64,000 nucleotides of DNA from Corynebacterium uberis (GCF_020616335.1 NZ_CP085051.1:62001-126000); one strand, 5' to 3'; positions 11,501 through 18,982 are shown, numbered from the stretch's first letter. Numbers and translations are program-made. Notes: a model not told the origin generated them from the sequence alone.

Positions 11501-11921
11501 CAACAAAGACAACTGGAACACCTTCCTGGCAGTAAGCAACCTGATAGGCCTGGAAGGCAACCGGGTTGTCTGCGAGGTAGTGACCAACCCGCCAGCGCAC
11601 ATCAACGCGCTCTACGACGCCCCCGCAGCCCCCACGTATGACCCCTACTGGCAGGACTGCCTATCCCAGTTCGACCCCAACGATGAATACGACGCCCAGG
11701 TCATCGCCGCCATTGAAGCCCTGGCCCAGGCAAACGCCCCCCACGCCGACGACGACGCCGAAGAAATCGACGGCCTGCCCTTCGCCCTGGTGTGGCCCGA
11801 GCAGCGCATCGCCCTGGACTACGGCGACGGCCTGGAACTCGACGGCTGGCAGGTACTCGACCCGGCGGCCGTGGCCCACGGCGACATCCCCGAAGCGCTG
11901 CGCGGTCAGGTGCGCGGATAG
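5535..11921 (+). CDS. Giant YprA-type helicase with DUF1998/MZB module and Vsr-like nuclease tail (DrmA/DrmB-like fusion)
   Basis: A 2128-residue protein; ATG 5535 overlaps the methyltransferase stop (ATGA). Walker A TGTGSGKT is at residues 114-121, the DEFH box at 247-250, and the C-terminal helicase motifs appear as TPTLEMGIDIGD and QRVGRAGR. Several CxxC pairs (CRHCG, CPACG, CTVCS, CPDC, CPWCG, CAECG) suggest zinc ribbons. The DUF1998/MZB module contains DEVPGGTGYL (about 1637-1646) and a cysteine cluster at 1669, 1671, 1678, 1679 and 1682. After a Gly/Ala linker, residues about 1770-1900 resemble a Vsr/DUF559 nuclease: ES..EIRFRELL, TPDFVF (D1828) and YLDGYTYH (D1846). In DISARM the helicase (DrmA) and DUF1998 protein (DrmB) are separate genes; here they are one chain with an added nuclease, and no DrmC phospholipase-D gene follows. 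A Druantia DruE-like protein is an alternative. Confidence 0.85.
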   Translation: MTATTATGALSPAHASQHLYKGISEYLTTSFSLAEPHTAARLRGFLQDPDHGVFYGPYVRTRLPYAPATNWQDTLGWLPRGFVPYDHQARAFARLASQDATGRAHTPQPTLIVTGTGSGKTESFLYPILDHARRAAALGKQGVKALILYPMNALAADQANRLAGLIAGTDDPRLGGVRAGIYTGDSATGSATTVSAHSLITDQDTLRKNPPDILLTNYKMLDQLLLRPADRGIWKASAHSLQYLVLDEFHTYDGAQGTDVALLLRRLGLMLADIRGQKITSGAAPLGAITPVATSATLGNDADPSAMLTFAATVFGRTFGPEAIITERLLDVPQWQGAMEAEYGREAAKVAHPSAAELGELAAAVKKATEGKDAEPYVEVVRRAVVDKLLGGSAELDSILARYPHHPLFSQLITAGTTIRHLDELATATLGAARTLPREEVMRILLTFLADTRARLTARSGWKGKSIPGVELHLWVRDVSRVDRDTSPRPDDTAFRWADTAATAARPDATPTSGESAPGGGVWLPACYCRHCGRSGWSVATEPNSPDALELNPATIRALSLTDPSRMRPLIDATPEARARTGTAGAANGAAGFAWFNATRGTLEDTPGTEQERDAATTIPVLTYDRRGKDLTDHARTQTCPACGERDAIRFIGSSVATLLSVALSNLFGMPGLDAAEKKTLVFTDSVQDAAHRAGFVQARSHAFGLRTLITGVVDRAGDQGLNLDHIVDGLVAAAGTDARRRFELLPRTMADYKSFKPFWSGRITKRVPKAVTHRLALDLALECGQRSDLPRSLTQTGTLTVGVSASDAVLDAAAEAALDAVAQQTTLFTTRPGACRVAWARGVLELIRLRGGINTPLLGRFLRGGANAYLLNTTTARASGVPAFPPGGAPEFPRRGGGSKDERSVTNIGGKTDRYAQWTARILDISPYDAGAAVANLLDQLAHRGILDAITTDENTTLYALPASRIVAARSEDGTVLRCTVCSATMGLDPHGHALLRGAPCWVVGCTGTLEPAATAEDYYRKLYRNSHPRSVVAAEHTSLLETKERQDLEDSFRGIGTPAPDAPNVLVATPTLEMGIDIGDLSTVMLSSLPRSVASYVQRVGRAGRLSGNSLILATIQGRGEALTVLDDPLTMIAGAVEPPSAFLRAREILRRQFIARVLDTMDIGDVRDARGVFAPVSEGGVEKQDTPLADRIIERVSSGIHDVLVGFISALGTEITPEDAGELSSWVHSNDADGLAAQVRRAADRWLTELRELHARRAALVTHAAELEQRVERNARDQEADQERRNARATQRAVGKQISELTDKYWINALELYGLLPNFTLLDDTVELTVSVSTFDPDKGEMTIDPQTYTRGLASAITELAPGATFYAKGIAARIDSVEITNNNRPRTWRICPDCSYAQEDTAGAAPARVCPWCGSAGFGGAEQRLPVLPMTKVSAQVQRDRASITDSTDDRKQTRFNQAVTLTIPDGGDRGTWYTTGTGFGVTDLRRVNVSWLNLGKQGQSPLHIAGGEVNAPLFEVCAECGHVPAEPFEDSRRGHRPWCSRRTPATALEDPPAPEHFALARTLNTQGLLLSIPAIMTARDTSALPTFAAALRLGLSRMLGGKPQHITMATVTKPKPAGSQLRANPQALLIYDEVPGGTGYLTQFAQAPTIRRMLLAAYEVVSTCECAAKDQLCCPKCLLPFALRGQADKTSRALAAEVLYNLLADVEAGAGAGSAGAGGAGAVGAAGGGVDSHGAPGEADGRMSLAALTEATWEISAEAPKESAESVLEIRFRELLGEALKKQNFSVETIAQAGTEQLRITSPTSRTEWMMKPQVHQEWTTPDFVFETIRGGNHKIAVYLDGYTYHRDQLPEDAQRRNRLRDNDWIVWSLTWDDLGRYENGDGAQRSWYDPATPTVASARSLANADELSSVRKDPFSQLIDLLREPRPQRWQGVAKQAHAVLVQRGGSVIRGNKILVRIADDSVFLVAAPTTDIHLIFDAGHKDNKDNWNTFLAVSNLIGLEGNRVVCEVVTNPPAHINALYDAPAAPTYDPYWQDCLSQFDPNDEYDAQVIAAIEALAQANAPHADDDAEEIDGLPFALVWPEQRIALDYGDGLELDGWQVLDPAAVAHGDIPEALRGQVRG

Positions 11922-11950
11922 CGAATTGTGAGCGGATTGTGAGGAAAACC

Positions 11951-14254
11951 ATGAACATCACCATGTCCTGGCTGGACAAAAACAAAATCAAGCAGAAATA
12001 CGACGGCTCCATCAAAGGCAAGCTGCTGGATTTCATTCTCAAGCTGCAAGCCAACCCGGATGCGCCCGGCCTGCACCTCGAACCCATCGTCGGCTCCGTG
12101 GACAAGCGCATCCGCAGCGCCCGCGTAGACAAAGGCTGGCGCGCCCTGCTTTTCGACCTCACCAGCGCCCACACCCGCCACTTTGTCATCGTCGGCGTCT
12201 TCCCCCACGAGGAGGCCTACCGCCGCGCGGCCACCATGGTGCTGCGCGTCAACCCCATTAACGGGATTACCAGCCTGCTCGAGGAAGCCGCCGCCGAGCC
12301 GATCCCTGCGGCGCCCGCCCCGGCTCCCGCACCTGCTCCCGCTCCCGCCCCCGCCGCGCCCCTGCTCACCGTCACCGCCGCCCAGCTTGAGGCCGAGCTG
12401 GGCATCCACCCGCAGGAAAGTGCGGAGGTGCTGGCGGTGACGTCGGAAAGCGAACTCGACGACGCGCTGGCCGGCACGCCGCGCTGGGTGTCCGAGGCCT
12501 TCCTGGGGCTCGTCGCCGGCATGAGCTTCGCCGACATCCGCGCCGAGCTGGGCATCGACCTCAACGCCGCGCCCGCGGGTAGCGACGACGACGCCGCCAT
12601 CATCGCCGGTCTGCACACCCCCGCCGCGCGCATGGAATTCGCCTGGATCGACGCCGGCGACACCGACGAGCTGCGCCGCGTCATCGAAACCGGCGACTTT
12701 GCCACCTGGCGCACCTGGCTGCACCCCAGCCAACAAGCAATCGTGGACCGCAACTACACACACGCCGGGCGCATCACCGGCGGCGCCGGCACCGGCAAAA
12801 CCGTGGTGGCCATCCACCGCGCCAACCGGCTGGCCACCAGCGGATCCGTGCTGCTCACCACCTATACGCGCGTGCTCGCCGAGTCTCTGCGCCGCCTGAT
12901 CACCGAACTCAACCCCGACTTCCCCGAAGCCACCCACCCCGGCGCCCCCGGCCTGTGGATCGACGGCATCGACCGCATCATCTCCCGCACGCTTATCGAC
13001 GCCCCCGCCGACCTCATCGCACACGCCTACCACGAAGTCCTGGGGCTCACCGACCCTCTCGAAGCACCCCGCGCGCTCGACGCCACCACCCAACAACGCT
13101 GGTGGAAAGAAGCCGTAGACATGACCGGCGGCGTCACCGGCGCGCTGGCCGCACCCCAATTCCTGGCCGAAGAATACGAAGCCGTCATCCTCACCCAGGG
13201 AATCACCACCCTGCCCGCCTACCGACGCGCCCCCCGACCCGGCCGCGGCACGCCCCTAGGCCGGGCGCAACGAGCCAGCGTATGGAACGTGATCCAAGCC
13301 TTCGAACGCCTCTGCCAGGCCGAACGCCGCTTCCCCTTCCCCGTGCTCGCCGCGCTCGCTGCCAGCGTCCTGCGCGCCCAGGGACCCTTGTTCGACCACA
13401 TCATCATCGACGAAGCCCAAGACTTCCACGCCGGCCACTGGCTCTTCCTGGCAGCCGCCGCCGCCGACGGGCCCAACAACATCTTCATCGCCGAAGACTC
13501 CCACCAACGCATCTACGGCCAACGCCTCAGCTTGCGCGAATACGGCATAGAAACCCGCGGACGCTCCACCACACCGCTGCGCCTCAACTACCGCACCACC
13601 CGCGAAAACCTGGCCTACGCCGTCAGCATGCTCGGCGGCACCGACGTCAACTGGGTCGACCTCGACGGCGAAGAAGACACCACCCACGGCTACCGATCCG
13701 CCCGCAGCGGCCCCCTGCCCCAAGTCCACGACTTTGACACCGAAGCCGACGAATTCGCCTACGTGGTGGACACCGTGCGCGAATGGTGGGAGGCTGCTGG
13801 CGGTGCAGGTGCGGGGAGTGGCGGGGGCGTCGATAAGCGCACCGATGCTGACGGCGACGATGCTGACGGCGGTGAGCGTGGTGACGGTGCTGACGGCGCT
13901 GGGCGTGGTGACATCCGCATCGGCATCCTCGCGCGCACCAACCGCACCGCCACTGACCTGCTCGATCGCCTTCACGAAGCCAACCTGCCCGCAGGCACCG
14001 GTGACCAAGACAACTCCATCACAGTGCTGACCATGCACTCCGCCAAAGGCATGGAATTTAGCAACGTCATCCTGGTCGGTATGAGTGACGAGCACATGCC
14101 CCTGCACTACATCACCCGTGGGCTTGGCGAACACGAAAAAAACGAAAAACTCCAACAAGAACGCGCCCTGCTCTACGTCGCGGCTTCGCGAGCCCGCGAC
14201 CAGCTGGTCATCACCAGCAGCGGCACCAGGTCGGGGCTGGTGCCGGCGGTGTAG
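11951..14254 (+). CDS. UvrD-like DNA helicase with RelE-like N-terminal domain
   Basis: A 767-residue protein starting at ATG 11951, 29 bases after the giant helicase and on the same strand, so probably the last gene of the operon. Residues 1-95 resemble a RelE/ParE-type toxin fold (SVDKRIRSARVDKGWRALLF, FVIVGVFPHEEAY). An Ala-Pro linker follows (about 118-138). The UvrD core has Walker A GGAGTGKT at 277-284, Walker B IIIDEAQD at 484-491, motif V TMHSAKGMEFSNVILVGM and motif VI ALLYVAASRARDQL. A Gly/Asp-rich linker interrupts the second helicase half near residues 615-655 and contains the repeated word GGCGTCGATAAGC (13826-13838). An alternative start is at ATG 11963 (MSWLDK). Confidence 0.85.
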   Translation: MNITMSWLDKNKIKQKYDGSIKGKLLDFILKLQANPDAPGLHLEPIVGSVDKRIRSARVDKGWRALLFDLTSAHTRHFVIVGVFPHEEAYRRAATMVLRVNPINGITSLLEEAAAEPIPAAPAPAPAPAPAPAPAAPLLTVTAAQLEAELGIHPQESAEVLAVTSESELDDALAGTPRWVSEAFLGLVAGMSFADIRAELGIDLNAAPAGSDDDAAIIAGLHTPAARMEFAWIDAGDTDELRRVIETGDFATWRTWLHPSQQAIVDRNYTHAGRITGGAGTGKTVVAIHRANRLATSGSVLLTTYTRVLAESLRRLITELNPDFPEATHPGAPGLWIDGIDRIISRTLIDAPADLIAHAYHEVLGLTDPLEAPRALDATTQQRWWKEAVDMTGGVTGALAAPQFLAEEYEAVILTQGITTLPAYRRAPRPGRGTPLGRAQRASVWNVIQAFERLCQAERRFPFPVLAALAASVLRAQGPLFDHIIIDEAQDFHAGHWLFLAAAAADGPNNIFIAEDSHQRIYGQRLSLREYGIETRGRSTTPLRLNYRTTRENLAYAVSMLGGTDVNWVDLDGEEDTTHGYRSARSGPLPQVHDFDTEADEFAYVVDTVREWWEAAGGAGAGSGGGVDKRTDADGDDADGGERGDGADGAGRGDIRIGILARTNRTATDLLDRLHEANLPAGTGDQDNSITVLTMHSAKGMEFSNVILVGMSDEHMPLHYITRGLGEHEKNEKLQQERALLYVAASRARDQLVITSSGTRSGLVPAV

Positions 14255-14339
14255 GTGTGGTTGGTTTTGGTGCTGTTGGTTGCCGCAGGGCGGCTGCGCG
14301 TTGGCGCGATTCGGTAGCTAACGTTTGTCGTGGCCAACA

Positions 14340-14430
14340 TGAAGACGTCCGATGTCTTCACGGATTTTTGCGGCCCTGCGTTTCCGCAGGTCAGATTTTA
14401 GTTTCCGTGGCAGGTTACGACATGTTCGAA
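14340..14430 (+). repeat. Hairpin-bearing intergenic repeat, copy A
   Basis: Core 14351-14430 (gatgtcttcacggattttt through gttacgacatgttcgaa) recurs on the minus strand at 28666-28807 and 28933-29075. A 7-bp stem TGAAGAC/GTCTTCA (14340-14346 with 14354-14360) is followed by a T5 run at 14365-14369, and a perfect 6-bp stem CCTGCG/CGCAGG (14375-14380 with 14385-14390) follows that. It lies just downstream of the UvrD gene in the transcribed direction and may end the operon transcript. The rest of 14255-14613 shows nothing recognisable. Confidence 0.7.
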
Positions 14431-14613
14431 TGGCGGCGGCGTTTTCGGCGCGGATTGGTGGCCGGCGGGGGCGTCAGGAAAACGGAATGCGGCAGTGGTG
14501 TGGGGGAGTGTCAGGAGACCTTGACCTTCGTATTGTCACTCCGACTCGTGGCACCTGGCGCTGGTGGCCACTAAGCGCTCGAAATTATGGCAGGTGAGGT
14601 GTGTTTCTATTGC

Positions 14614-15099
14614 CTAAAAATGCAGCTTGTGGCGCCGCAGTACCTCTAGGAAAGTTGGGCGGGCAATCCCGAAGTGGTCTGCGACGTCGGGAATTTTGAC
14701 CTTCTTCTTACCTCCGTCTGTTGGCACTTCATACGTCAGAATAGGAAGGTTGTGTTCCTTTGCGGAGGCTAGCGCCCAAGAATCAGCCACGCTGGCAAAT
14801 TCACGTAAAGCAGATGGCCGATATTGGGGCTCTCTTTCCTGTGCAACCCAATTGAAGATTTTTCCATAACACGTTACTGTGTCTTCTGTTTTTGGAAGAA
14901 TGTGGTCGGACGTCAAATGTGAGCTCATCCATCCCGCTTGGGGCCCGTACCAGGTACTGATCTCCTTATAGATCTCCTTTGGGTATACGAACACACCGGT
15001 ATTACAAAGCCTGGATAGTTCTTCCCAAAGGGATGGAAAGACCTCAGCTGGATAGATATTCCAAGCGGTTGCAATAACGTTGGTGTCTAAGACGTACAC
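14614..15099 (-). CDS. DUF4411 family PIN-like protein, probable toxin of an ImmA/DUF4411 pair
   Basis: 161 residues starting MYVLDTNVIATAWNIY, the acidic N-terminal Asp (D5) typical of PIN nucleases; further acidic residues occur in VADSWALASAKE and the end of the domain. The length and layout match DUF4411, a PIN subfamily. The GTG start at 15099 lies one base after the stop of the metallopeptidase gene, so the two are surely co-transcribed. Together they resemble COG2856/DUF4411 toxin-antitoxin pairs, where the PIN protein would cleave RNA. The segment has lower GC than the helicase operon, consistent with separate acquisition into the defence island. Confidence 0.8.
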   Translation of the reverse strand: MYVLDTNVIATAWNIYPAEVFPSLWEELSRLCNTGVFVYPKEIYKEISTWYGPQAGWMSSHLTSDHILPKTEDTVTCYGKIFNWVAQEREPQYRPSALREFASVADSWALASAKEHNLPILTYEVPTDGGKKKVKIPDVADHFGIARPTFLEVLRRHKLHF

Positions 15100-15100
15100 G

Positions 15101-16237
15101 TTACACCGCCTCGGCCATAAGATTGGCTAGGCCTTGGAAAGAATCACGGGTTTTGATTCCTAAATATCCAGCCGCGGTCTTTTGCGTAATCAAGCCATTA
15201 GTCGCCGCCTCCATGACAGTACTGGTGAAGCGATCGCCCATGCGGTGTCGTGTCAGAACCGCGAAAGAGGGGCCACCATTGCTCGGCGTGCGGGAGCTAG
15301 TGGCCGGTTGGAGCTGAGATATAAGTTGCGTCGCTATGGGTCTGCTGATAATGTCCAGGTCAACTAATCGCCAAAGTAATGCCTCTCGGCTCGCTCCGAA
15401 TTGTTTTGCGGTATTGGCGACTGTTGTTCCTAAGTCGGATTCGTCAAAGGATTGCTGCAGGATTGCAGTACCTGGCATCAGAAGCTCGCCGGCAAATAAA
15501 TTGCACCAACGTTCAACCCCGGTCGATGACTGTTCGGAACCGGAAAGACCTGGTTGTCCGCATACGATATGGCCTAACTCGTGCGCGAGGCTAAACAGCT
15601 GGGCAGTCACTGTATCCCGGGTATTTATGAAAACGAGACCATAATTTCCGTCTCGGAGGGTGAAACCGCGGAACTCGTGAATATCTAAAGGTCTTTTGGT
15701 GGAGTGTTCGACAATCGAGTTCCGCATGACGAGCAGACCATGGTCCTCCATAGCCGTAACCAAGGTCTTTAGCTTGTTGGGTCCCGGTACTGGTTTGTCT
15801 GATGGCCAACCGAACATGTTGCGAACTTCGCGTGCACAAGGGGCAGGGTCTGAGTCGAGATTAGACATCTCCAGCAGATTAGGTCCCTCGATGCCATGTT
15901 CTTCTGCGTATTCGGCATACCAACCAAGTCGAAACTCGGCGTGATTAATGGTGTCGATCAACTCTGGGCTTGGTTTCGACACGCCGCTTCCGCGCACGGT
16001 TCTGAAGTCCGGAAGTTGAATCTGGTCGGCAACAGCGGCAGGGTTTTCAAGCAGCAGGTACCCGAATGGCACCTGTGCTGATTGGGCAAGTTTCTGGGCC
16101 TGATTGAACGTGGGGCGTGCGGAGCCGTCTATCCAAGCATCAAGGCGTGGAAATTTTTTGCTCAACTCTTCATCGGAGAGCCTGGTGCGGTCGATGGCCC
16201 ATGCCAGCACCTTGGGTGTGATGGAGACGGTAACCAC
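15101..16237 (-). CDS. ImmA/IrrE-type metallopeptidase with N-terminal HTH-like domain, probable antitoxin
   Basis: 378 residues. Residues 1-65 look like an XRE-type helix-turn-helix region (LSDEELSKKFPRLDAWIDG... TFNQAQKLAQSAQVPFGYLLL). The zinc-peptidase motif is HELGHIVCG with His219, Glu220 and His223. The GTG start at 16237 has a good Shine-Dalgarno (AGAGGAAGGGGG, about 16246-16257). The C-terminal segment lists a substrate-like extension. ImmA-type proteases cleave or bind repressors; in pairs with DUF4411 the metallopeptidase-like protein is assigned the antitoxin role. It lies next to the defence operon in the opposite direction. Confidence 0.85.
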   Translation of the reverse strand: MVTVSITPKVLAWAIDRTRLSDEELSKKFPRLDAWIDGSARPTFNQAQKLAQSAQVPFGYLLLENPAAVADQIQLPDFRTVRGSGVSKPSPELIDTINHAEFRLGWYAEYAEEHGIEGPNLLEMSNLDSDPAPCAREVRNMFGWPSDKPVPGPNKLKTLVTAMEDHGLLVMRNSIVEHSTKRPLDIHEFRGFTLRDGNYGLVFINTRDTVTAQLFSLAHELGHIVCGQPGLSGSEQSSTGVERWCNLFAGELLMPGTAILQQSFDESDLGTTVANTAKQFGASREALLWRLVDLDIISRPIATQLISQLQPATSSRTPSNGGPSFAVLTRHRMGDRFTSTVMEAATNGLITQKTAAGYLGIKTRDSFQGLANLMAEAV

Positions 16238-16453
16238 GGTACGGACCCCCTTCCTCTTGGCCGCGCTCGCAATGGTGTACGTGCTAGGTTACCGGTTTGT
16301 CTCTTTCGGTGCCGGCGCGGACACGTAGTCTCCAACAGCCTCAGGGGTGTTGGGAACCGATGGCAGGTCAATCCAGTCATATACGGGGACGAAGCCAGAG
16401 TGACCCAAGGCTTTGTAGCTTTCCGATGACTGCCTATCGACGCCGAGGACCCC

Positions 16454-17062
16454 ATGAATAGAGCACTGACCACGCTGTTTGGAACGCTGAGCTTAGTACT
16501 GCTGTCTGGCTGCATGTCTGGAGACGATGCAGCTGCGCCCCAAGGTACAACCGGTGTGGCTGGTACTGCATCCACCCCGAAGGGGGGTATGCCGAAGAGC
16601 CTCGTAGCCCCGATTGTGTTTGGAAGCTTCGACGCGGAGGCCCCAGACTTCCAGCTGTTCAAGCCATGCGAGGAGATCCCTGCCGAGGTGTATCGGGAGA
16701 TTGGGTTGGGGGAGAAGCAAGGGGATAACCATGCAATTGGGGTAAGTCAGTATTGCTTTTTTCGACCGGACCCAACTCGTGGAGAATCTCAGGTATATAC
16801 AGTGGGGGTAGATATCTTAAGAAGGGATGATGCGCCTAAGGGTGAAATATCTGTTCTGGAAGGGCGATTTCATGACAACGTTGAAGTCCATCGAACCATT
16901 TTTCCCGATGATCAGGATGACTCCTGTAGGTTGAGTATTTGGACTTCGCGTGGACGATTGGAGATCCAGCGTTTGGATGGTGAAGTAGTCAGTCAAGATC
17001 AGATCTGTGCCGACGTATTTGAAAAGTCTTACTCATTAATTGATTTTATTAAGGGGGAATAA
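16454..17062 (+). CDS. Putative lipoprotein, DUF3558-like
   Basis: 202 residues with a lipoprotein signal peptide: MNRALTTL, a hydrophobic core and lipobox LLSGC with Cys20 as the acylation site. The mature part has paired cysteines (FKPCEEIPAEVY, GVSQYCFFRPD, DSCRLSIW, QICADVF), the pattern of DUF3558 lipoproteins of mycolate actinobacteria. It would sit on the outer face of the cytoplasmic membrane. The TAA stop abuts the ATG of the next gene, so the two are coupled. The function of the family is not known to me. Confidence 0.65.
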   Translation: MNRALTTLFGTLSLVLLSGCMSGDDAAAPQGTTGVAGTASTPKGGMPKSLVAPIVFGSFDAEAPDFQLFKPCEEIPAEVYREIGLGEKQGDNHAIGVSQYCFFRPDPTRGESQVYTVGVDILRRDDAPKGEISVLEGRFHDNVEVHRTIFPDDQDDSCRLSIWTSRGRLEIQRLDGEVVSQDQICADVFEKSYSLIDFIKGE

Positions 17063-18982
17063 ATGGAGATGAATGTAAGCCTTTCGGCTTCTAGTGCTAA
17101 CTGTGAAGAATTGACGGGTCTTCTTACTGTCGCAAAGGGGGCTAGTGGATTCTCACTGACAGCCACGATCAACGGTTCCTTTTCTACTGTCTCCGGCCTC
17201 GATCAGCTCGGGGTCAACCATGGAGCAATCTTGAAGGGTGCACCAGGGTCTGCTCTGCGTGTGTTGACCAGCTACGCCGCACAAGTGCGATGGCTGCGGC
17301 AAGCCCTGAAGGCCAGTGTTGATGCCCTGGTAGGACAAGACACTCACAATGCACGCGCCCTGAGCATCGCAGACGAAGGCGGCACAGCCGGCCACAGTGC
17401 TGTCGGTTTTCCAGCACGTCCGCCCAAGGTCATCGAGCCTTTCGTGTTTACCCCGCCGGTCGTTGCTCCGGCGGTGTCCATCAACCAGCTGGCAGCATCG
17501 TTTGCTGCCACGCAGGTGCACCAGGCGGAGCAGTCTGCGGCAGTCTGGGCGCAGATGGCCGCGGAGATCGGCAAAGTGGCTGCTGGGTTGGCGCAGGTAG
17601 CAATGTCAGTGACGGCGGTTAATCACGGACTGGTGTTCACCAAGGCCGCAACCCATATTGCTCAGATGGCAGCCACCGGAAAGGTATTTGCCACCAATGC
17701 CGCACTCGTCGGGGCGTCTACGCACGCGCTGACCGCCGCAACAGCCGCCGGTAGGGCAGCGGTGGAATCCGCCCGCACTGCTATTAATGCCATTCCGGAT
17801 GTTGAGTTACGTCTCCAGGCGGAGGCCTCTTTCTTGCAGTCCTTCCCCGGGGCGTTTACGCCCATGTTGGCTGCGGCGATACCTCCGGTGAATAACCTCA
17901 TGGACTTAGACTCGCACGTTAATGTTCCGGCATTGCTAGGTCTTGGGATGGATGCCATCGGCGGGAATGGGCATAAGCATGATGCCTCCGGGCTTGTCCC
18001 GGCTGGTCAGCGTGCGCTTGACCGGCTTGTTGATGCCACCCGTTATGTTGCGGATAATCCAGGGGCCAACTTTGAACAAGTGCACAATAATCTTCAGCAT
18101 GCCGAGCGCATCGGCGCGAATTCGGCAACAACCACGGCCGCCGGGGCAGAATCGGCGGCAACGCAAGCAACACACGGCGCACAAGGCCTGACCCAACAAG
18201 CAGGCCAAACAGCACACCAAGCCGGCCAAGCAGCACAGCAGGCAGCTAACGCAGTCGGGGCCGGCGGCGAGCACGCAGTCCGCCAGGCCGGCACACAACT
18301 AGGCGGCGCGCCCGGTACCCAGGCACACCCAGGTGGGGGTGTAGCTTCCCCGCTAGCCGGTATGGGTGGTGCAAACCAGCACGGCCAAACTGGTGGCGCT
18401 CCACGAGTAGTCGGCAGCAGTGGTGGGGGACTTGGCGCTCACCAGGTGGGCACACATGCGTCCTCGACAGGAGTGCCACTCGCCCCGATGGGGCCGATGG
18501 CCGCAGGTCTTGCAGGTGCTGGTGGTTATCCGGTGCACCGCACACCAGGTGTTGGTGGTGGTGCGATGTCACCGGGGGCTGGTTCGATGTTTGGGGCCGG
18601 GCAGGTAGGCCTGCCCGGCGGTGCCGGAATCAGTGGTGCCGGAATGGGTGCCGGGCTGGGTGGCGCCGGGTTGGGTGGTGCTGGCCTGCGGGCGGGGATG
18701 CCGGGGGCCGGTGGCTCTTTTACAGGCAGCGCTTTAGGCGGTGGCCCCGGCACCCCGCAGGGAATCGCAGGGGCTGCGGGAGTGGGGGCGTCGAGAAGCG
18801 CGAGTGCTGGTCGTGGGATGGTTCCGATGATGGGTGCGGCAAACCCTGGTGCGCAGAACAAGAAGCGCGGCCCGGTTAAAGCGGTGACCAGCAAGGTTGA
18901 GCGTAAGGGTAATTTAAAGGCGCTGTTGGGTGACCCGGAGCCGGTGGTGCCCGGCGTGATCGGGGCGTGGGTACGCGACTAG
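17063..18982 (+). CDS. Ala/Gly-rich ESX-like secretion-associated protein
   Basis: 639 residues, translated directly after the lipoprotein gene (ATG immediately follows its TAA). No classical signal peptide is seen. Residues 1-260 are predicted mostly helical with a WA(A/Q)M-type segment near SAAVWAQMAAEIGK, and the long C-terminal half is Gly/Ala/Gln-rich, reminiscent of EspB/PPE-type type VII substrates. The last 30 residues (KGNLKALLGDPEPVVPGV, ending GAWVRD) look like a conserved corynebacterial tail. Secretion by a type VII system is inference; no ESX machinery gene is in the window. The gene ends base-to-base against the stop of the convergent LacI gene. Confidence 0.5.
   Translation: MEMNVSLSASSANCEELTGLLTVAKGASGFSLTATINGSFSTVSGLDQLGVNHGAILKGAPGSALRVLTSYAAQVRWLRQALKASVDALVGQDTHNARALSIADEGGTAGHSAVGFPARPPKVIEPFVFTPPVVAPAVSINQLAASFAATQVHQAEQSAAVWAQMAAEIGKVAAGLAQVAMSVTAVNHGLVFTKAATHIAQMAATGKVFATNAALVGASTHALTAATAAGRAAVESARTAINAIPDVELRLQAEASFLQSFPGAFTPMLAAAIPPVNNLMDLDSHVNVPALLGLGMDAIGGNGHKHDASGLVPAGQRALDRLVDATRYVADNPGANFEQVHNNLQHAERIGANSATTTAAGAESAATQATHGAQGLTQQAGQTAHQAGQAAQQAANAVGAGGEHAVRQAGTQLGGAPGTQAHPGGGVASPLAGMGGANQHGQTGGAPRVVGSSGGGLGAHQVGTHASSTGVPLAPMGPMAAGLAGAGGYPVHRTPGVGGGAMSPGAGSMFGAGQVGLPGGAGISGAGMGAGLGGAGLGGAGLRAGMPGAGGSFTGSALGGGPGTPQGIAGAAGVGASRSASAGRGMVPMMGAANPGAQNKKRGPVKAVTSKVERKGNLKALLGDPEPVVPGVIGAWVRD

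Noticed and set aside
5535..11921. Calling the giant helicase Druantia DruE
   Set aside because: DruE is similar in architecture, but the neighbouring SNF2-like tail and PglX/DrmMI-like methyltransferase fit DISARM-related loci better; kept as an alternative.
12026..13159. Long minus-strand frames opposite the helicases (for example 11906-13159)
   Set aside because: Gly/Arg-rich shadow frames produced by GC-rich third-position bias opposite clearly conserved proteins.
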